Assembly: GCF_039544305.1 (NCBI RefSeq)
Contig: NZ_BAABLK010000035.1
Location: forward strand, 1 to 64,000
Length of the DNA: 64,000 bases
Direction of reading: 5' to 3'
DNA from: Paeniglutamicibacter antarcticus_C
GTDB taxonomy: Bacteria; Actinomycetota; Actinomycetes; Actinomycetales; Micrococcaceae
Positions within the stretch are counted from its first letter, which is position 1. Each line of letters starts with the position of its first letter. A model generated the notes under the pieces. The model was not told the DNA's origin and made no database searches. It worked only from the letters and a program-made list of their open reading frames with translations. A program made the translations under genes and the position numbers. Shown one piece after another: positions 60,089-64,000 of the stretch.

Positions 60089-60963
60089 GCCGCGGCCTTT
60101 CGTCGGTATCCCCAGCTGGAGCGCAAGGCGATCATGGCCTTGCGCCTATTGGGTACGGATATCCGCCTGCGCAAAAGCTCGCTGGCGGGAGTGTTGTCCA
60201 GCTCGTTGACCAGGGCTTCGAAGAGCCCGTGCGCCGTGCCTACGGCATGGGCGGCACGCGGGGCGAGGTGGCGGATGCCGACGGCGGCCGCATCCAGGTC
60301 CGCGCGGATCTCGGCGACCAACTGGTCCTTGTGCTTGTCGCTGAAGGCTTTCGGGTCCAGGCCGGGGAAGTAGCTGCGGCCCAGTTCGCTGGTGTCCTGG
60401 GCAAGGTCGCGCAGGAAGTTGACCTTCTGGAAAGCCGAGCCCAAGTGGCGGGCGGCAGCATCGAGGTCGCAGCCATGGCCGGAGGGTGCATGTAGCATCC
60501 TGCGGAAGACCTCTAGGCACATCAACCCCACCACTTCGGCGGAACCGTAGATGTAGTTCTCAAGCGTGGCGGCGTCGTGGGTTTCCACGGAGAGGTCGCT
60601 GCGCATCGAGGCAAAGAAGGGCCGTGTCAGTGAGGTGTCGATTCCTTGGCTGCGTGCGGTGCAGGCGAAGGCATGGACGATGAGGTTGGTGCTGTATCCG
60701 GTGTCCAGGGCAGCCTCGGTCTCTTCCTCAAGGCGTTGCAGGGCTTCGGCAACGGCCTCGGGTCCAAGCCCGGCCTCGCTGGGGACCCCGTCGACGACTT
60801 CGTCCGCCAACCGCACCAGCGCGTAGATGTTGGAGATGTGTAGGCGGGTGGCACGATCCAGCATCCGGCACGCGAGGGAAAACGAGGTTGAATACCGGGT
60901 GATGACCACCCGCGAACTGCGTTCGGCGGCAGCGGTATAGCGCTGAAGTGCAGTGGGTTCCAT
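60085..60963 (-). CDS. crtB: phytoene synthase CrtB
   Basis: 292 aa. Condenses two geranylgeranyl diphosphates into 15-cis-phytoene. Trans-isoprenyl synthase helical fold with both Asp-rich motifs: VRLADEVVDG and the second in FLRDLAQDTSELGRSYFP; YSTSFSLACRML at the start and YIYGSAEVVGLMCLEVFR. Mg-dependent, membrane-associated. It lies 4 nt behind crtE. Confidence 0.95.
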   Translation of the reverse strand: MEPTALQRYTAAAERSSRVVITRYSTSFSLACRMLDRATRLHISNIYALVRLADEVVDGVPSEAGLGPEAVAEALQRLEEETEAALDTGYSTNLIVHAFACTARSQGIDTSLTRPFFASMRSDLSVETHDAATLENYIYGSAEVVGLMCLEVFRRMLHAPSGHGCDLDAAARHLGSAFQKVNFLRDLAQDTSELGRSYFPGLDPKAFSDKHKDQLVAEIRADLDAAAVGIRHLAPRAAHAVGTAHGLFEALVNELDNTPASELLRRRISVPNRRKAMIALRSSWGYRRKAAA

Positions 60964-60967
60964 GGCG

Positions 60968-62059
60968 CTAGGCTCCTCGGCGCAGGATCAGCGAGGCGAA
61001 GCCTTCGATGGATTCGGTTGCCCGCTGCGGCAGGCGCATGCCCAATGCTGCCTGGGTCGCGGAGTTGCACAATTCGTCGGCCAGCTGCCTGGCCAAGGAT
61101 TCGGCCCCGGTGTGTTCAAGGCTTTGGCGCACCGTATCGATACCGATGCGCTGTTCACGGAAGAGCTGAAGGTTTTCGGAGAAGGCCGGGGTCGTGGAGG
61201 CCAATGCCGTGAGGATGGTGCTCTTGCCCTCGCGCAAATCCGATTCAATGGACTTGCCGGTGACGCCGGGATCCCCGAAGGTTCCCAACACGTCGTCGAT
61301 GAGTTGGTAGGCCACACCGAGTTGGCTGCCTATGTCCCCGATCGCGGCGGCCTGTTCAACGCTGGCGCCAGCGAGCAGCGCACCTGTTTCCAATGGCACT
61401 TGGAAGGAGTATCCGGCGGTCTTGAGCTCTTCCATGCGCAGGACATCCTGGATCTTCGCCGGGGAATCGTTCAGCGAATAAAGCAGGTCCTCGAGCTCAC
61501 CGGCTCCGGCATGGTGGATGCAACGCTGGAAGGAATCGATGATGGCCTCGGCGGAGGCACACGAGGAGGCAGCGGTGACGCTCAGCCTGATCGCAGTGGC
61601 CAGCAACAGGTCCCCGGCGATCACGGCCGCGGAATGGCCGGCGTGCTCGGCATCGCGCAGGCTCTTGCCCAAGGCCAAGGCCTCATCCCTGTAAAGCGCA
61701 GACAGCGTGGGTTTCCCGCGCCTTACGAAGTCCCTGTCAATCATGTCGTCATGCATCAGCAGGGATCCATGCAGCAGCTCGAACGCGCATCCGAGCGTAA
61801 CTGCGTTGCGGGTGTTTGTGCCGCCGAAGGCCTCAAAGCCCAGCATCACCAGCTGCGGACGGGTCAGTTTTCCACCACTTAAAGCGGAGCCGATGCGTTC
61901 CCACATGATTCCGGTCGCCGGGGAATATTCGGTTGCTGTGGCCTGCTGCCGGCGAATGATTTCTTGGAGTTCGTGGCGCACAGCCACCGTGGTTTCTGGC
62001 GGCAGGGCTTCGGCAGGAACTCCGTGGCTCTGTGTCGCGCTCCGGGTTGGCTGGCTCAT
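60968..62059 (-). CDS. crtE: geranylgeranyl diphosphate synthase CrtE/IdsA
   Basis: 363 aa. Elongates FPP/DMAPP with IPP to GGPP. First Asp-rich motif LMHDDMIDRD (102-110) with the RRGKPT that follows; second YQLIDDVLGTFGD; helical fold with an ~45-residue N-terminal extension. It starts inside the marR stop (ATGA overlap), so MarR and CrtE are co-translated. It supplies the precursor for CrtB. Confidence 0.95.
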   Translation of the reverse strand: MSQPTRSATQSHGVPAEALPPETTVAVRHELQEIIRRQQATATEYSPATGIMWERIGSALSGGKLTRPQLVMLGFEAFGGTNTRNAVTLGCAFELLHGSLLMHDDMIDRDFVRRGKPTLSALYRDEALALGKSLRDAEHAGHSAAVIAGDLLLATAIRLSVTAASSCASAEAIIDSFQRCIHHAGAGELEDLLYSLNDSPAKIQDVLRMEELKTAGYSFQVPLETGALLAGASVEQAAAIGDIGSQLGVAYQLIDDVLGTFGDPGVTGKSIESDLREGKSTILTALASTTPAFSENLQLFREQRIGIDTVRQSLEHTGAESLARQLADELCNSATQAALGMRLPQRATESIEGFASLILRRGA

Positions 62060-62553
62060 GGTCGTGGGCTCCGGTTAGTGGTGTCTGGGGATTGCAGGAA
62101 ATCGTCAATCCGGGAGTTCATTGCCTCAAGCGTGGCTTCAAGATAACGTACCACTGCGGCTTGCTCATGACGTCCGAATCCGCCAATGATGCGCTCGGCG
62201 TCGTTGAAAAGGGGACGAAGTGCCTCCAGGACCTGTTGCACGGCTGCCGGACTCGCGGAAATCAGTTGGCTTCGCCGGTCGCTGGGATGGGGTTTGCGCT
62301 CCACATGCCCGCGCTCGCTCATGCGGTCAATGACTGCTGTTGTCGCTGCCGTGGAAATCTGCAACCGGGCGGCTAATCCACTGGGGGTCAGGTCATGGGC
62401 GCGGATCAAATGCTGCAGGGCCTGCAGGTCGGTTTCATTTGTGTTGAGGTAGCGGCACAACGCACGCTCCAAGGCATCGTTGACGACCAGGACCTCCGAA
62501 AGCAGCTTCGAGGCGGGATGAACTGCTGAAACATCCTCCGGGGTAAGGCCCAT
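62056..62553 (-). CDS. MarR-family regulator, probable CrtR of the carotenoid operon
   Basis: 165 aa. Winged helix: TDLQALQHLIRAHDLTPSGL, AARLQISTAATTAVIDRMSE, RGHVERKPHPSDRRSQLIS. In C. glutamicum a MarR protein (CrtR) represses the carotenoid operon and senses isoprenyl diphosphates. Here the regulator is the first gene of the operon itself (not divergent), so it would be autoregulated. A palindrome lies 26-40 bp upstream. The role is inference from context; gene symbol withheld. Confidence 0.88.
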   Translation of the reverse strand: MGLTPEDVSAVHPASKLLSEVLVVNDALERALCRYLNTNETDLQALQHLIRAHDLTPSGLAARLQISTAATTAVIDRMSERGHVERKPHPSDRRSQLISASPAAVQQVLEALRPLFNDAERIIGGFGRHEQAAVVRYLEATLEAMNSRIDDFLQSPDTTNRSPRP

Positions 62554-62578
62554 CGCTTTAGCTCCATAGATTGATTAC

Positions 62579-62593
62579 TAGCTTGTCTAGCTA
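62579..62593. promoter_or_regulatory. palindromic candidate operator between marR and the TspO-like gene
   Basis: TAGCTTGTCTAGCTA: perfect 5-5-5 inverted repeat in the 125-bp divergent promoter region. An overlapping CTAG...CTAG pair adds symmetry. Its size and place are right for a MarR dimer controlling both sides. Confidence 0.5.
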
Positions 62594-62678
62594 CATCATT
62601 GTTTAACAGGATAGTGTTTGTCGAGTGGAGAAGAAATTTTCACCACAGACCACTCCAGGTACCCAGGAGGAACCCCTG

Positions 62679-63500
62679 ATGAACACCGATGTCAAAGTCG
62701 GCCGTACCGTACCGATCCTCACGACGGCTGCGGTGATAGCGGCCATTGTTGGCGCATTTTATGGCAGTGGAGCAGCCGGAGGAACTCCGGTCCAGGACGC
62801 GGCCCAAGGTCGGCTGGGTGCCGACGGCACACTCCTGGCACCGGGAACCGGTGCTTTTTCGATTTGGAGCCTGGTTTATGCGGGGTTGGCGGTTTACGCG
62901 ATCTGGCAGCTCACCGGCACGGCGAGGCAATCATCGACCCAGCGCAGCCTGCGCCCGCTGGCCGCGGCTTCGGCGATCCTCAATGCCTTGTGGCTCGGTG
63001 TGGTGCAACTGAACTGGCTCGGCTTCAGCGTGGTGGTCATGCTGGTCCTGTTGCTGGTCCTAATTTTCATGTTCATGCTCATGGCCAAGCGTCAAATGGA
63101 TTCACCGGCGGAACGCTGGATCATGTGGCTAACATTTGGCCCGTATCTGGGATGGGTCAGCGTCGCCGCGGTGGCCAACATCGCCGCATGGCTGGCATCG
63201 CTGGGCCTGGGCCGTGATGCAGAGTGGATCGACGCCGCTGCCATTGGCCTGTGTGTAGTTGCCGCACTGATTGGAGCCGCTACCGTGGTGTATTCCAGGG
63301 GCCACGTTTCTGCTGCCCTGGCCATGATCTGGGGCATCGCTTGGATCGGGGTGGGGCGCAGCGACGGGGGCATGACCTCGAGCGCCGTCGCGACCGGAGC
63401 GTTTGTCTCCGCTGCAACCCTGCTTATCTTTACCGCAGCGGCCACCTGGCGGCTGCGATCCGCGGCACCAACCACTAACAGAACGGCGGTTCATCCATGA
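62679..63500 (+). CDS. TspO-like (tryptophan-rich sensory) membrane protein
   Basis: 273 aa from ATG 62679, with a very good SD (AGGAGGAACCCCTG); an upstream GTG at 62625 is unlikely. Seven or eight TM helices, including GAFSIWSLVYAGLAVYAIWQ and FGPYLGWVSVAAVANIAAW, which resemble TspO/MBR-type proteins that bind porphyrins or carotenoid-related ligands and respond to light or oxygen. Such genes recur beside actinobacterial crt clusters. It overlaps the NAD(P)-binding gene by 4 nt. Actual ligand unknown. Confidence 0.8.
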   Translation: MNTDVKVGRTVPILTTAAVIAAIVGAFYGSGAAGGTPVQDAAQGRLGADGTLLAPGTGAFSIWSLVYAGLAVYAIWQLTGTARQSSTQRSLRPLAAASAILNALWLGVVQLNWLGFSVVVMLVLLLVLIFMFMLMAKRQMDSPAERWIMWLTFGPYLGWVSVAAVANIAAWLASLGLGRDAEWIDAAAIGLCVVAALIGAATVVYSRGHVSAALAMIWGIAWIGVGRSDGGMTSSAVATGAFVSAATLLIFTAAATWRLRSAAPTTNRTAVHP

Positions 63501-64000
63501 GCGTCATAGCAGTCACCGGCGCCACCGGATACATCGGTGGCAGATTGGTCCCGATCTTGTTGGCCCAGGGGCACAAGATCCGGGTGATGACCCGGCGGGC
63601 CAGCGCCCTGCGCGATGTTCCTTGGAGATCCGAAGTCGAGGTCATAGAAGGTGACCTGACGGACCATCGGGCCGCGCGTGAGCTATGCGAAGGCGTGGAC
63701 GTCCTCTACTACCTCGTTCATTCCATGGGCGGGAGGACAGATTTTGTCCCCGTTGAGGAGCGGTGCGCCAACACCATCGTCGAGGCGGCTAAGGTCGAGG
63801 GAATCAAGCGCTTTGTTTACCTCTCGGGTCTGCACCCCGAAGGGGAGCTGAGCCGACACTTGACCTCAAGGGTTAAGGTGGGTGAGATCCTGGAAGCCAG
63901 TGGGATCCCGACCATCACGTTGCAGGCTGGACTGATCATTGGATCGGGGTCGGCGAGCTTTGAGATGGTTCGCCACCTCACTGACGTCCTGCCGGTGATG
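63497..64000 (+). CDS. NAD(P)-binding (NmrA/SDR-like) protein, 3' end outside window
   Basis: 168 residues visible. N-terminal Rossmann motif VTGATGYIGGRLVPILLAQG, then DLTDHRAARELCEGVDVLYYL, HSMGG, VYLSGLHPEGEL and LQAGLIIGSGS. An atypical extended SDR of the NmrA type, often found next to carotenoid genes; whether it acts on carotenoids or is regulatory cannot be told. ATG overlaps the TspO-like stop (ATGA). Confidence 0.85.
   Translation, partial: MSVIAVTGATGYIGGRLVPILLAQGHKIRVMTRRASALRDVPWRSEVEVIEGDLTDHRAARELCEGVDVLYYLVHSMGGRTDFVPVEERCANTIVEAAKVEGIKRFVYLSGLHPEGELSRHLTSRVKVGEILEASGIPTITLQAGLIIGSGSASFEMVRHLTDVLPVM

Noticed and set aside
1..64000. CRISPR array, tRNA, rRNA, prophage
   Set aside because: No regularly spaced repeats, no cloverleaf-like sequences ending in CCA, and no phage structural or integrase genes were seen in a read-through of both strands.

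Overview
The window comes from a GC-rich Gram-positive actinobacterium, most likely a Micrococcaceae member of the Arthrobacter / Paeniglutamicibacter type. This rests on five observations: coproporphyrin-dependent heme synthesis (HemQ next to HemH), a C50-carotenoid operon with heterodimeric CrtYe/CrtYf and CrtEb, actinobacteria-specific small families (DUF3117, DUF3107, a DivIVA-domain membrane protein), a GluABCD uptake system, and many genes with no Shine-Dalgarno but a TAnnnT box 6-7 nt before the start codon. No sequence search was run, so species rank is inference.

Layout. 1-4.5 kb is coding-poor: the right end of a probable ISL3-family IS, a DUF2071 protein, an EEP phosphohydrolase and a guanine-deaminase-like enzyme separated by long gaps. 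4.5-14.8 kb is core metabolism: typA, a small membrane protein, an ArsR-like regulator, fdxA, dapC, gltA, then dapD and dapE back to back. 14.9-18.3 kb is the gluABCD ABC transporter. 18.3-26.9 kb holds a LOG-family protein, small conserved proteins, an O-methyltransferase, sigE with its anti-sigma factor, tatB, Mrp/ApbC, DUF1003, a soluble MgtE-N/CBS protein and a GS17M-like stress protein. 27.1-32.3 kb has aminopeptidase P, a PHP phosphoesterase and a sodium:solute symporter with a 43-aa companion. 32.4-34.4 kb is an accessory pair: a DUF6318-like lipoprotein and a secreted PKD-domain protein. 34.4-42.8 kb has an orphan beta-class DNA methyltransferase 5 nt behind a DEAD-box helicase, an RNB ribonuclease, a ferritin-like protein, a pterin dehydratase/VOC fusion, DUF3107, a TetR regulator and MoeZ.

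42.8-53.7 kb is an almost complete heme block: hemA on the minus strand, facing away from hemE-hemY-hemQ-hemH-hemC-hemD-hemB-hemL. Together these convert glutamyl-tRNA to heme through coproporphyrin III; only hemN/coproporphyrinogen-independent steps and glutamyl-tRNA synthetase lie elsewhere. 54.0-55.5 kb is an APC-family amino-acid permease pseudogene with three frame breaks. 55.5-62.6 kb is a tightly overlapped minus-strand operon, marR-crtE-crtB-crtI-crtYe-crtYf-crtEb-phrB, that couples decaprenoxanthin-type C50 carotenoid synthesis with a DNA photolyase. A TspO-like membrane protein and an NAD(P)-binding protein run divergently from it to the window edge.

No tRNA, rRNA, CRISPR array, prophage or restriction-modification island was seen. 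The most interesting points are the widespread leaderless starts, intercistronic RNA hairpins in the glu and hem operons, the secreted PKD/DUF6318 pair, the orphan methyltransferase tied to an RNA helicase, and the self-contained light-protection operon with its palindromic putative operator.
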